From: Sinimarinibacterium flocculans | Lineage (GTDB): Bacteria > Pseudomonadota > Gammaproteobacteria > Nevskiales > Nevskiaceae | DNA: 64,000 nucleotides | Assembly (NCBI RefSeq): GCF_003201205.1 | Contig: NZ_QICN01000001.1 | Coordinates: forward strand, 496,001 to 560,000 | Reading direction: 5' to 3' | Shown here: in pieces, positions 57,347-64,000 of the stretch | Layout of the letters: the number at the start of each line of letters is the position of its first letter | Position numbering within the stretch: position 1 is the stretch's first letter | Program-made: the position numbers and the translations under genes | Notes under the pieces: model-generated | Databases searched by the model: none | The model's input: the letters and a program-made list of their open reading frames with translations, nothing else | What the model was told of the DNA's origin: nothing

Positions 57347-58443
57347 TGTCCGGGAATACCTTCGGCCGGCTGTTCTGCGTCACCAGTTTCGGCGAGAGCC
57401 ACGGCGCGGCGATCGGCTGCGTCGTCGACGGCTGCCCGCCGGGCCTGGCGCTGTCCGAAGCCGACATCCAGCCGGATCTCGATCGCCGCAGGCCGGGCAC
57501 GTCGAAGTACGTCACCCAGCGCAAGGAAGCCGACCAGGTCGAGATCCTGTCCGGTGTGTTCGAGGGCAGGACCACCGGCACGCCGATCGCGCTGCTGATC
57601 CGCAACACCGATCAGCGCAGCTACGACTACGAGAAGATCAAGCAGGTGTTCCGGCCGAACCATGCCGACTACGCCTACATCCAGAAGTACGGCGTCCGCG
57701 ATCATCGCGGCGGTGGGCGGTCGAGCGCGCGCGAGACGGCGGTGCGCGTGGCCGCCGGCGCCATTGCGCGCAAGTACCTGCGCGAGCGGCTGGGTATCGA
57801 GGTCCGCGGCTGCGTCGAGCAGGTGGGCGCGATCGAATGCGCGCGCGCGGACTGGTCGGCGGTGAACGCCAATCCGTTCTTCTGCGCCGACCCGGTGCGT
57901 GTGCCGGAGCTGGAGCAGCTCATCGACCGCCTGCGCAGCGAGGGTGACTCGGTCGGCGCGCGACTGTACGTGGAGGCCACCGGCGTGCCGCCGGGACTCG
58001 GCGAGCCGGTATTCGACCGGCTCGACGCGGATCTGGCGTTCGCGCTGATGTCGATCAATGCGGTCAAGGGCGTCGAGATCGGCGACGGCATGCGCGTCGC
58101 CGCGATGCGCGGTACCGAGCATCGCGACGAGATGCGTCCGGACGGCTTCCTCGGTAACCACTCTGGTGGCATCGCCGGCGGCATCTCCACCGGCCAGACC
58201 GTCTACGCCCGTTACGCGATCAAGCCGACCTCGAGCATCACCACGCCCGGCAAGAGCATCGACGAGACCGGCGCCGCCACCGAGATGCGCACGACCGGCC
58301 GTCACGATCCCTGCGTCGGCCTGCGCGCCACGCCGATCGGCGAAGCGATGATGGCGCTGGTGCTGATGGATCACTGGCTGCGCCAGCGCGCGCAGAACGC
58401 CGACGTGAAGCCGGCCACGCCGCGCATTCCGGGCGAGACGTGA
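57346..58443 (+). CDS. aroC: Chorismate synthase
   Basis: A 365-aa FMN-dependent enzyme making chorismate, last shikimate step. The three signatures are present: [18 protein letters not shown] (about 17-34), the [19 protein letters not shown] region (about 124-142), and the C-terminal [21 protein letters not shown]. Full length. The mosaic inverted-repeat element begins 40 bp after its stop. Confidence 0.98.
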   Translation: MSGNTFGRLFCVTSFGESHGAAIGCVVDGCPPGLALSEADIQPDLDRRRPGTSKYVTQRKEADQVEILSGVFEGRTTGTPIALLIRNTDQRSYDYEKIKQVFRPNHADYAYIQKYGVRDHRGGGRSSARETAVRVAAGAIARKYLRERLGIEVRGCVEQVGAIECARADWSAVNANPFFCADPVRVPELEQLIDRLRSEGDSVGARLYVEATGVPPGLGEPVFDRLDADLAFALMSINAVKGVEIGDGMRVAAMRGTEHRDEMRPDGFLGNHSGGIAGGISTGQTVYARYAIKPTSSITTPGKSIDETGAATEMRTTGRHDPCVGLRATPIGEAMMALVLMDHWLRQRAQNADVKPATPRIPGET

Positions 58444-58482
58444 CATGACGCCGTCGGATGCAGGCGTCGACCGCCTGCACAA

Positions 58483-58749
58483 GGGGCCTATCGGCCGCCG
58501 CGACATCACTGCGACGGAGGCCGTTTTGGCGCAGGGCAAGGCGCCAGACGCGATGCTTGGTGACTCCAAGCGAGCGGCTGGCAACGCCGCCCTGCGCCAA
58601 AACGGCCCCGTCCCTTCGGGTTGCGCCGGAAATCACGCCATTCGGCGTTGCTCGTCGCTCATGTGGGACGACCACACCACGCTCCTCGCGCCTTGCTTGG
58701 CGTGATTTCCGGCAGCAACGCAGCGATGTCGCGGCGGTCGATAGGCCCC
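58483..58749. repeat. 267-bp mosaic inverted-repeat element (MITE/REP-like)
   Basis: Terminal inverted repeats of 31 bp at 58483-58513 and 58719-58749 match at 29 of 31 positions. Between them lie two long hairpins. Hairpin A has perfect 19-bp outer arms (58519-58537 / 58589-58607) and an inner GCTTGG/CCAAGC stem. Hairpin B has perfect 16-bp arms (58625-58640 / 58698-58713) and an inner TGTGG/CCACA stem. No transposase is encoded. Short frames across the element are probably not genes. The right terminal repeat contains the ATG and first eight codons of the downstream MFS gene. Confidence 0.85.
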
Positions 58750-59883
58750 CGGCTGGCGTCGTTCTATTTCTTCTACTACGCGACGGTCGGCGCGTTCATG
58801 CCGTACTGGGCGCCGTACCTGGAGGCGCGCGGTTTCACGGCGCTGCAGATGGGCGTGGCCTTCGCGCTGATGGGCGTGATGCGCTCCATCGTCCCGATTG
58901 CCTGGGGCTGGTGGGCGGACGCGCGCGGCGGGCGCATCTACCTGATCCGCTGGGCTAGCCTCGCGGCGCTGCTGACCTTCATGTCGATTCCCTTCGTCGA
59001 CGGCGTCTGGTGGATCGGCGGCCTGATGGTCGCCTACACGCTGTTCTGGCATGCCTTGCTGCCGCAGTTCGAGGTGGTGACGCTCAATCACCTGCTCGCC
59101 AGCGGTGGCGACTACAGCCGCATCCGCCTGTGGGGCTCGGTCGGATTCGTCGTCGCCGTGCTGGGGCTTGGGGCCCTGCTGGACCTGACCGGCATGCTGT
59201 GGCTGCCGTGGCTCGTCGGCTGCTTCTGGCTGGGCATGGCCGGCGCAACCTGGGCCGTGCCCGAGCCACCGGATGCCTATTCGCGCGACACCCCGCGGGT
59301 GCCGATCCTGTCGGTGCTCAGTCGGCGCGAGGTCATCGCCTTCCTGCTGGTCTGCTTCTGCTCGCAGCTCAGCTTCGCGCCGTACTACAACTTCTTCACG
59401 CTGTTTCTCGAGCATCACGGCTACCGCCGCAGTCTCGCCGGCGTGCTGTGGACGGTGGGCGTCGTCGCCGAGATCGGCCTGTTCCTGGTGATCGGCCGCT
59501 ACATCCGCCGCTACGGCGCCCGCGCCGTGCTGCTGCTGGCGCTGGGGACGACGGCGCTGCGCTGGACGCTGACCGCGACGCTGGTCGACAGCCTCGCCGT
59601 GCTGGTGCTCAGCCAGCTCCTGCACGCGACCAGCTTCGGCGCCTACCACAGCGTGGCGGTGTTCTACGTACAGCGCCTGTTCCCGGGCGCATTGCAGGGG
59701 CGGGGTCAGGCGGTTTACAACGCCGTGGCCTACGGCATCGGCGGCAGCATCGGCAGTCTCGGCAGCGGTCTGCTGTGGGACCGCGTGTCGCCGGATGCGG
59801 CCTTCGTCGCCGCCGCGCTGGTCGCCGCGCTGGGGCTGATCATTGCGTGGCGGCGGTTGCCGGGCGAGGCGGAACGGCTGTAG
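58726..59883 (+). CDS. MFS transporter (3-phenylpropionate/HcaT-like, MFS_1-like)
   Basis: A 385-aa major facilitator protein with about 12 membrane helices. The N-terminal RLASFYFFYYATVGAFMPYW (about 9-28) matches the MFS_1-like/HcaT group, whose members resemble phenylpropionate and nucleoside or sugar symporters; the substrate is unknown. The ATG at 58726 lies inside the right arm of the inverted-repeat element, so MSRRSIGP is encoded by repeat DNA. The next in-frame ATG (58798) would remove most of helix 1. Its promoter may be in the element or read-through from aroC. Confidence 0.88.
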   Translation: MSRRSIGPRLASFYFFYYATVGAFMPYWAPYLEARGFTALQMGVAFALMGVMRSIVPIAWGWWADARGGRIYLIRWASLAALLTFMSIPFVDGVWWIGGLMVAYTLFWHALLPQFEVVTLNHLLASGGDYSRIRLWGSVGFVVAVLGLGALLDLTGMLWLPWLVGCFWLGMAGATWAVPEPPDAYSRDTPRVPILSVLSRREVIAFLLVCFCSQLSFAPYYNFFTLFLEHHGYRRSLAGVLWTVGVVAEIGLFLVIGRYIRRYGARAVLLLALGTTALRWTLTATLVDSLAVLVLSQLLHATSFGAYHSVAVFYVQRLFPGALQGRGQAVYNAVAYGIGGSIGSLGSGLLWDRVSPDAAFVAAALVAALGLIIAWRRLPGEAERL

Positions 59884-59943
59884 CCAGCACCGGAACCGAG
59901 TGGCAGAAAATCCATTCAGTATGGAAACGTCGTACTTGTGTAA

Positions 59944-59977
59944 CTAATTGATTCATTGTGATTGAATGAATTAGTAT
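59944..59977 (+). promoter_or_regulatory. AT-rich palindromic promoter/operator of the hipA-like gene
   Basis: CTAATTGATTCA (59944-59955) and TGAATGAATTAG (59963-59974) form an 11-of-12 inverted repeat with a 7-bp spacer. It overlaps a promoter-like TTGATT-N18-TAGTAT pair (59948-59953, 59972-59977). The surrounding 59920-60000 stretch is strikingly AT-rich for this window. It looks like a site for the HTH domain of the product at 60005, by analogy with hip autoregulation; that link is inference. Confidence 0.5.
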
Positions 59978-60004
59978 CTATTCACAATTAATTCACGAGG
60001 CGCC

Positions 60005-61306
60005 ATGGACGCCGCGATCGAGACCTTGTTGCGCCGCGGGCCGCTGTCGCGCGGCGCATTGCAGGACCAGCTCGGGGTCAGCCAGCCAACGCTGTCGCGG
60101 CGGATCGCGGTGATGTCCCAGGTGCTGCCCATGGGGCGCGCTCGCGCAAGGCGTTACGGCCTGCGCCGCAACGTCCGCGATCTGCCATCGGCTTTGCCGC
60201 TGTACCAGATCGACGCCGACGGACGCGCGCTGCAGATCGGCACGCTGCATGCCGTTCATGGCGGCTGGTGGTTCGAGGACGCGGTGGCGCCCCGTGATTC
60301 TGCGTGGTTCGATGGCCTGCCGTGGTTTCTCGCCGACATGCGGCCGCAAGGCTTTCTCGGCGCCGGATTTGCGCGGCGTCATCCCGAGTTGGGGTTGCCG
60401 GAACGGCTCGCGGACTGGCAGGACGATCACGCGCTCTACGCGCTCGCGCGTCGCGGCGAGGATGCCTCCGGCAATCTGATCCTGGGCGAGGAGTCGCTGG
60501 CGCGCTGGGCGTCCGCGCCCGACGAGCCTGTCGACACGCCGTCGCGCAACTGGCCGCGCCTCGCGGAAGCGGCGCTGGCCGGGGAGCACGGCATCTCGTC
60601 GGCCGGTGGCGAGCAGCCGAAGTTCGCCGTGCTGGCCGACACGGAGTCCGGCCCGACCCAGTTGCTGGTGAAGTTCTCCGAGCCGGTCCACACGCCGGCA
60701 GGAGGCCGGTGGGCGGATCTGCTGATCGCGGAGTATCACGCGCTGGCGTGCATAGGATCGACCGGCCTGTCGGCTGCGACTGCGCGGCTGTTCGACGCCG
60801 GCGATCGCATGTTTCTCGAAGTGCAGCGTTTCGACCGCGTCGGCGCGCGTGGCCGGCGCGGGCTGATCTCGCTGGGCGCCGTGGACGATCAGTTCGTGGG
60901 TCAGCGCCGTCGCTGGCTCGATACCGCGCTGGAACTGCAGCGTCAGCGTCGCCTTGACGTCGAGGATGTGCAGCGCGTTGCGTGGTTGCAGGCCTTCGGC
61001 GAGATGATCGGCAATACCGACATGCACTTCGGCAATCTGTCCTTGCACTACGAGGGGCACTGGCCGGCGGAAGTCGCGCCGTGCTACGACATGCTGCCGA
61101 TGCTCTATGCGCCGCGCCGTTCCGAGGTGCGCACGCCGGTGCTGACGCCGCGTGTGCCGCTGGGCGGCGGTCTGCAGATCGCGCGCGCCGCGCAGAAGAG
61201 CGCAACGATGTTCTGGCAGGCGGTGGCCGCGGACTCGCGGGTTTCGGCGGACTTTCGCGAGGTCTCGCGGCGAAATGCCGCAACGGTAGCGGCACTGCGC
61301 TGGTAG
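60005..61306 (+). CDS. yjjJ: YjjJ-type HipA-like kinase with fused N-terminal HTH
   Basis: A 433-aa protein that joins a helix-turn-helix (about 8-45, VSQPTLSRRI recognition region) to a HipA-like Ser/Thr kinase fold. Kinase features: SSAGGEQPKFAV (about 198-209), the ATP-contacting Lys in LLVKFSE (Lys223), catalytic NTDMHFGNLSL (about 337-347) and the metal Asp in YDMLPM (Asp362). HipA kinases phosphorylate aminoacyl-tRNA synthetases to cause growth arrest. YjjJ-type proteins have no separate HipB; the fused HTH may act as antitoxin and autoregulator. A CACGAGG ribosome site precedes the ATG. Confidence 0.9.
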   Translation: MDAAIETLLRRGPLSRGALQDQLGVSQPTLSRRIAVMSQVLPMGRARARRYGLRRNVRDLPSALPLYQIDADGRALQIGTLHAVHGGWWFEDAVAPRDSAWFDGLPWFLADMRPQGFLGAGFARRHPELGLPERLADWQDDHALYALARRGEDASGNLILGEESLARWASAPDEPVDTPSRNWPRLAEAALAGEHGISSAGGEQPKFAVLADTESGPTQLLVKFSEPVHTPAGGRWADLLIAEYHALACIGSTGLSAATARLFDAGDRMFLEVQRFDRVGARGRRGLISLGAVDDQFVGQRRRWLDTALELQRQRRLDVEDVQRVAWLQAFGEMIGNTDMHFGNLSLHYEGHWPAEVAPCYDMLPMLYAPRRSEVRTPVLTPRVPLGGGLQIARAAQKSATMFWQAVAADSRVSADFREVSRRNAATVAALRW

Positions 61307-61317
61307 GTCGGCCGGCT

Positions 61318-62205
61318 TTACAGCGGGTGCAGGCGCGCGGCCGGCACAGTCACCTGTTCCGGCCAATGACGATGGTTGAACACCTGCCCGTCGCGACGAA
61401 CGGCGGCGACGGCCGCGAGGTCGATGTCCGCGTAGAGCCATTGCGCGCGGTTCATCGTGCCGAGCGCGAGCACGCCGTCGTCGGGAAAGCCCCGGTCGGG
61501 CGGGCCGAAGACGCCGGCGGCGCCGACGTTGACGTCCACCGCGGCGGACCACGGCGCTTCTCCGACCAGCGGCGACTGCACGACGATGCACTGGTTCTCC
61601 AGTGCGCGCGCCTGGCAGCCGACGCGCACGCGGTGATAGCCGGCGGGCGTGTCGGTGCAGCTCGGCACCAGAATCAGCTCGGCACCGGCCTCGGCCTGCG
61701 CACGCGCCAGCAGCGGGAACTCGCAGTCGTAGCAGAGGTTCACGGCGATGCGGCCGTGCGCCGTGTCGAAGACCTTGAGCGTCGGCGCGCCGCTGATCTG
61801 CCAGCTCTCGCGTTCGAAGCGGGTCATGATCTGCTTGTCCTGGAAGTCGGCGTTCCCCGTCGGTGCGCACAGCCACGCCCGGTTGACGGTGCGGCCGTCG
61901 TCCAGTGTCCACGGAAAACTGCCGGCGAGCAGGTAGACGCCGTGCGTGCGCGCGAGCCGGCGATGCAGGTCGACGTAGCGTTCGCGCAGGGTCTGCAGTG
62001 CGATCACTTGCAGATTCAGGTCGTCGCGCGTCGCCTCGTCGAACAGCGCGGCAAGGCTCATGGCGGCGTACTCCGGGAACACCAGCAGCCTGGCGCCCTC
62101 GTCGGCGGCCTCGGCGACCCAGCGCGACAGCAGGGTCTCGACCTCATCCCAGGTCCGCGGCTCCGATACGGGAAACTGTGCGGCGGCGAGCCGGAACGCA
62201 CTCAC
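61318..62205 (-). CDS. Carbon-nitrogen hydrolase (nitrilase superfamily)
   Basis: A 295-aa nitrilase-fold amidase. The catalytic Glu-Lys-Cys triad is visible: FPEYAA (Glu about 45), DKQIMTRFERE (Lys about 122) and NLCYDCEFP (Cys about 157). Substrate unknown. The GTG start at 62205 overlaps the stop of the GNAT gene (GTGA), so they are translated together. In some bacteria GNAT and nitrilase domains occur as one fused protein, which supports a shared pathway. It ends 11 bp from the convergent yjjJ-like gene. Confidence 0.92.
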   Translation of the reverse strand: MSAFRLAAAQFPVSEPRTWDEVETLLSRWVAEAADEGARLLVFPEYAAMSLAALFDEATRDDLNLQVIALQTLRERYVDLHRRLARTHGVYLLAGSFPWTLDDGRTVNRAWLCAPTGNADFQDKQIMTRFERESWQISGAPTLKVFDTAHGRIAVNLCYDCEFPLLARAQAEAGAELILVPSCTDTPAGYHRVRVGCQARALENQCIVVQSPLVGEAPWSAAVDVNVGAAGVFGPPDRGFPDDGVLALGTMNRAQWLYADIDLAAVAAVRRDGQVFNHRHWPEQVTVPAARLHPL

Positions 62206-62798
62206 TGCTTCAACTCGCGCAGCCAGTAGGTCATCGGCTTGCGGGTGGATTCGACATCGCCGATGTCGGGCCACGACAGGGTGGTCTGCAGCGCCGGCAC
62301 CTTGCGGTAGCCGCGGCGCTGCCAGAAGCCGTCGTTGGGCACATAGCCCGCCGGCCGGAGCGGGTGGTCGTCTGGCCGCTGCACGGCGCAGAACGCGCAG
62401 ACCGGCAGGTTCAGCGAGCGCGCGTGCGCCTCGCGCAACTCGAAGAACTTCACGCCGAGGCCGCGACCGCGATAGTCGTTCAGCAGCACCGATTCGCCGA
62501 AATAGTCGATGCGCGACAGCTCATGGCCGGCGTCGATGAAGGGCTGCTGCATGTCCGCGGGGGCGTCGGCAAGCGGGATCACCGTCGAGGCGCCGATGCA
62601 GCGCCCGCCGTCGCGTACCAGGACGCACATCGCCCGTGGGCAGTCGACGTAGACCTGCAGGTACTTCGCCTCGTACTCGGGGCTGCCGTCGTAGAGGTAA
62701 GGCCACTCGCGGAATACGGTACAGCGCAGCGCGGCGAGCGCATCGCGCTCGCGGGCGATGTCGGCGCCGTGCAGCGACTCGATCTGCAGATTCGACAT
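62202..62798 (-). CDS. GNAT-family N-acetyltransferase
   Basis: A 198-aa GNAT protein. The acetyl-CoA loop is DYRGRGLGVKFFE (R/QxxGxG/A, about 108-120), and the C-terminal GFWQRRGYRKVP matches the usual GNAT beta-6/7 region. Substrate unknown. It overlaps the nitrilase gene by 4 bp and follows the NTF2-like gene by 8 bp, so an operon is likely. Confidence 0.9.
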   Translation of the reverse strand: MSNLQIESLHGADIARERDALAALRCTVFREWPYLYDGSPEYEAKYLQVYVDCPRAMCVLVRDGGRCIGASTVIPLADAPADMQQPFIDAGHELSRIDYFGESVLLNDYRGRGLGVKFFELREAHARSLNLPVCAFCAVQRPDDHPLRPAGYVPNDGFWQRRGYRKVPALQTTLSWPDIGDVESTRKPMTYWLRELKQ

Positions 62799-62806
62799 CG
62801 GCGGGC

Positions 62807-63214
62807 TCAGGCGCCGACCTGGCGCAGCCAGTCCTGCAGGTTGTAGTAGTTGGTGACGCGGGCGATCAGGCCATCGCGGATCTCGAAGAAGGCACCGCCG
62901 GGCAGACGGTAGGTCTGGCCGCTGGCGGGCGGCAGGCCTTCGTCGGTCTTGAGGTAGGTGCCGAGCACGACGTACTCGGCGGCGGCGCGTCTGCCCTCGG
63001 CGTTTGCCGTGATCGAGATGTCGACGATCTGTTCGCTGTAGCTCGCGTTCATGCGGTCGATGAAGAGCCGGAACGCGGCCTTGCCGGTTTCGCGGGCGCC
63101 CTGGTTGAGATCGTGCGCGACGTCGTCGGTGAGCAGGGCGAAGAATCCCTCCCAGTCGCGGGCGTTGAATGCGGCGTAGTAGCGGGCGATCAGGTCGGTG
63201 GTTGCAGCTTGCAT
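62807..63214 (-). CDS. SnoaL/NTF2-like (ketosteroid isomerase-fold) protein
   Basis: A 135-aa cone-fold protein: an N-terminal helix pattern (DLIARYYAAFNARDWEGFFALL), then a strand-rich half ending FEIRDGLIARVTNYYNLQDWLRQ, typical of NTF2/SnoaL-like families. It could be an isomerase, hydrolase or binding protein. It lies 8 bp upstream of the GNAT gene and 39 bp downstream of the LysR gene on the same strand. Confidence 0.88.
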   Translation of the reverse strand: MQAATTDLIARYYAAFNARDWEGFFALLTDDVAHDLNQGARETGKAAFRLFIDRMNASYSEQIVDISITANAEGRRAAAEYVVLGTYLKTDEGLPPASGQTYRLPGGAFFEIRDGLIARVTNYYNLQDWLRQVGA

Positions 63215-63253
63215 CGGACGGCTCGGCGGAAAAGCGGGCGGGCAGTTTACCGG

Positions 63254-64000
63254 CTACGCAGCGGGCAGCAGCCGCATCAGCGCCTGCGCGGCACCGGAGC
63301 GCGTGCGTCTTTCGTGCCAGACCAGCCCGAGTTCGCGGTGCAGCCGCAACCGCGGGACGTGCAGGCGGGCGAGGGTATCGTCGAGCATCGACTCCGGCAG
63401 CACGCTCCATCCCAGGCCGATGCCGGCGAGCATCTTCAGGGTCTCGAGATAGTTGGTGGCGAGGCGTACGTGCGGTCGCACGCCTTCGCGCTCGAGCGCG
63501 CGGGTGACGATGCGGTGCGTATATGTCGCCTCGTCGGGAAGGACGGCAGGATGCCCGGCGAGCTGGACCAGCGAGACCTGGCGGCGGCCCGCGAGCGGAT
63601 GGTCGGGGGCGGCGACGACCACGAGCGGGTCGGGCCAGACGAGGCGCTGCTGCAACTGGGCGAGCGGCTGCGTCGGCAGCGTGACGATGCCCAGCTCGAG
63701 CTGGCCGGCGAGCACGGCCTGGCAGACGACTTCCGAATCCATGAAGTGGATGTCGAGATCGACCTGCGGGAATTCGCGCGTGAACTGACCGAGGACCGGC
63801 GGCAGGCGGTGCAGGCCGATGTGATGGCTGGTGCCGATCGACAGGCGCCCGCCGACCTGCGCATGCAGCTGCGACAACGCGCGGCGCGCATCCTCGATGT
63901 CCTGCAGCGTCTTGTGCGCGTAGGGCAGCAGGGTGCGGCCGGCATCGGTCAGGCCGACACTGCGACCGACCCGATCGAACAGCGACTGGCCGATCTGCGA
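63254..64000 (-). CDS. LysR-family transcriptional regulator, 5' end cut by window edge
   Basis: The C-terminal part of about 248 residues of a LysR-type regulator. The frame enters from the right edge with SQIGQSLFDRVGRSVGLTDAG, the end of the winged HTH, and then the helix linker. A full substrate-binding domain follows: GGRLSIGTSHHIGLHRLPPV, LELGIVTLP, LVVVAAPDHPLAGR and GLGWSVLPESM. The start codon lies beyond 64000. It is transcribed in the same direction as the NTF2-like, GNAT and nitrilase genes and may control them; the effector is unknown. Confidence 0.93.
   Translation of the reverse strand, partial: SQIGQSLFDRVGRSVGLTDAGRTLLPYAHKTLQDIEDARRALSQLHAQVGGRLSIGTSHHIGLHRLPPVLGQFTREFPQVDLDIHFMDSEVVCQAVLAGQLELGIVTLPTQPLAQLQQRLVWPDPLVVVAAPDHPLAGRRQVSLVQLAGHPAVLPDEATYTHRIVTRALEREGVRPHVRLATNYLETLKMLAGIGLGWSVLPESMLDDTLARLHVPRLRLHRELGLVWHERRTRSGAAQALMRLLPAA

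Noticed and set aside
58445-58705. An 86-residue frame after aroC and an overlapping minus-strand frame
   Set aside because: Both lie in the inverted-repeat element and translate its hairpin arms; their mirrored peptides reflect the DNA symmetry.

Overview
The window is a GC-rich chromosomal segment of a gammaproteobacterium. Gene content and order point to the Xanthomonadales/Nevskiales/Chromatiales side of the class: lolB-ispE-tRNA-Gln-prs back to back with hemA-prfA-prmC-moeB; purMN opposite DUF2066-perM-hda; hupB followed by tRNA-Val and tRNA-Asp; a TonB2/TtpC-type locus; DUF1329, DUF3108, DUF2069 and DUF2970 proteins; and a class II DAHP synthase. Genes are densely packed, with many 4-bp stop/start overlaps. 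No rRNA, CRISPR array, phage or recognisable insertion sequence was seen. Genus cannot be assigned from the sequence alone.

Layout. 1-7395 (minus): an envelope cassette of a small exported protein, three TPR proteins (two of them lipoproteins), a 115-aa exported protein, an ExbB/TolQ channel and an ExbD cut by the left edge. 7396-8484: non-coding region with a near-consensus promoter, hupB, tRNA-Val, tRNA-Asp and a terminator. 8597-16463 (plus): an alpha/beta-hydrolase-like protein lacking its nucleophile, then a TonB2-type operon (DUF3450, TtpC, ExbB2, ExbD2, a miniature ExbD-like protein, TonB2, and a TPR-DUF1329 fusion). 16539-21095: an uncharacterised protein, an ABC1/AarF kinase, a stand-alone DUF1329 protein with its own candidate promoter/operator, and small DUF2505, DUF2970 and membrane proteins. 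21106-29691: mutS, aroA-II, prs, tRNA-Gln, ispE, lolB and a TPR lipoprotein. 29821-35851: hemA, prfA, prmC, a MoeB/ThiF-like enzyme with a catalytically degenerate JAMM-like partner, and a GGDEF-EAL protein.

35934-44132: proS, a lytic transglycosylase, a WrbA-like flavoprotein and DUF2069 meet hda-perM-DUF2066 head-on. The divergent purM-purN-DUF3108 operon follows. 44139-52866: a Nudix-MBL fusion, a 9-bp tandem repeat, a BamE-like lipoprotein, transaldolase, a GloC-like hydrolase, cysH, hslR, a probable outer-membrane protein and lon. 52895-58443: a copper/cytochrome oxidase assembly pair (Sco, PCuAC), psd and a frameshifted bepA, opposite prmB-aroC. 58483-64000: a mosaic inverted-repeat element that supplies the start codon of an MFS gene, a YjjJ-type HipA kinase behind an AT-rich palindromic region, and a LysR / NTF2-like / GNAT / nitrilase group cut by the right edge.

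Most of the window is housekeeping: translation (prfA, prmC, prmB, proS, tRNAs), envelope biogenesis, nucleotide, haem and shikimate metabolism, and proteostasis. The unusual material is in the two proton-motive-force transducer loci with extra or altered ExbD proteins, the TPR-DUF1329 fusion, the pseudo-JAMM protein, the nested inverted-repeat element at 58.5 kb and the HipA-like gene with its operator-like palindrome.
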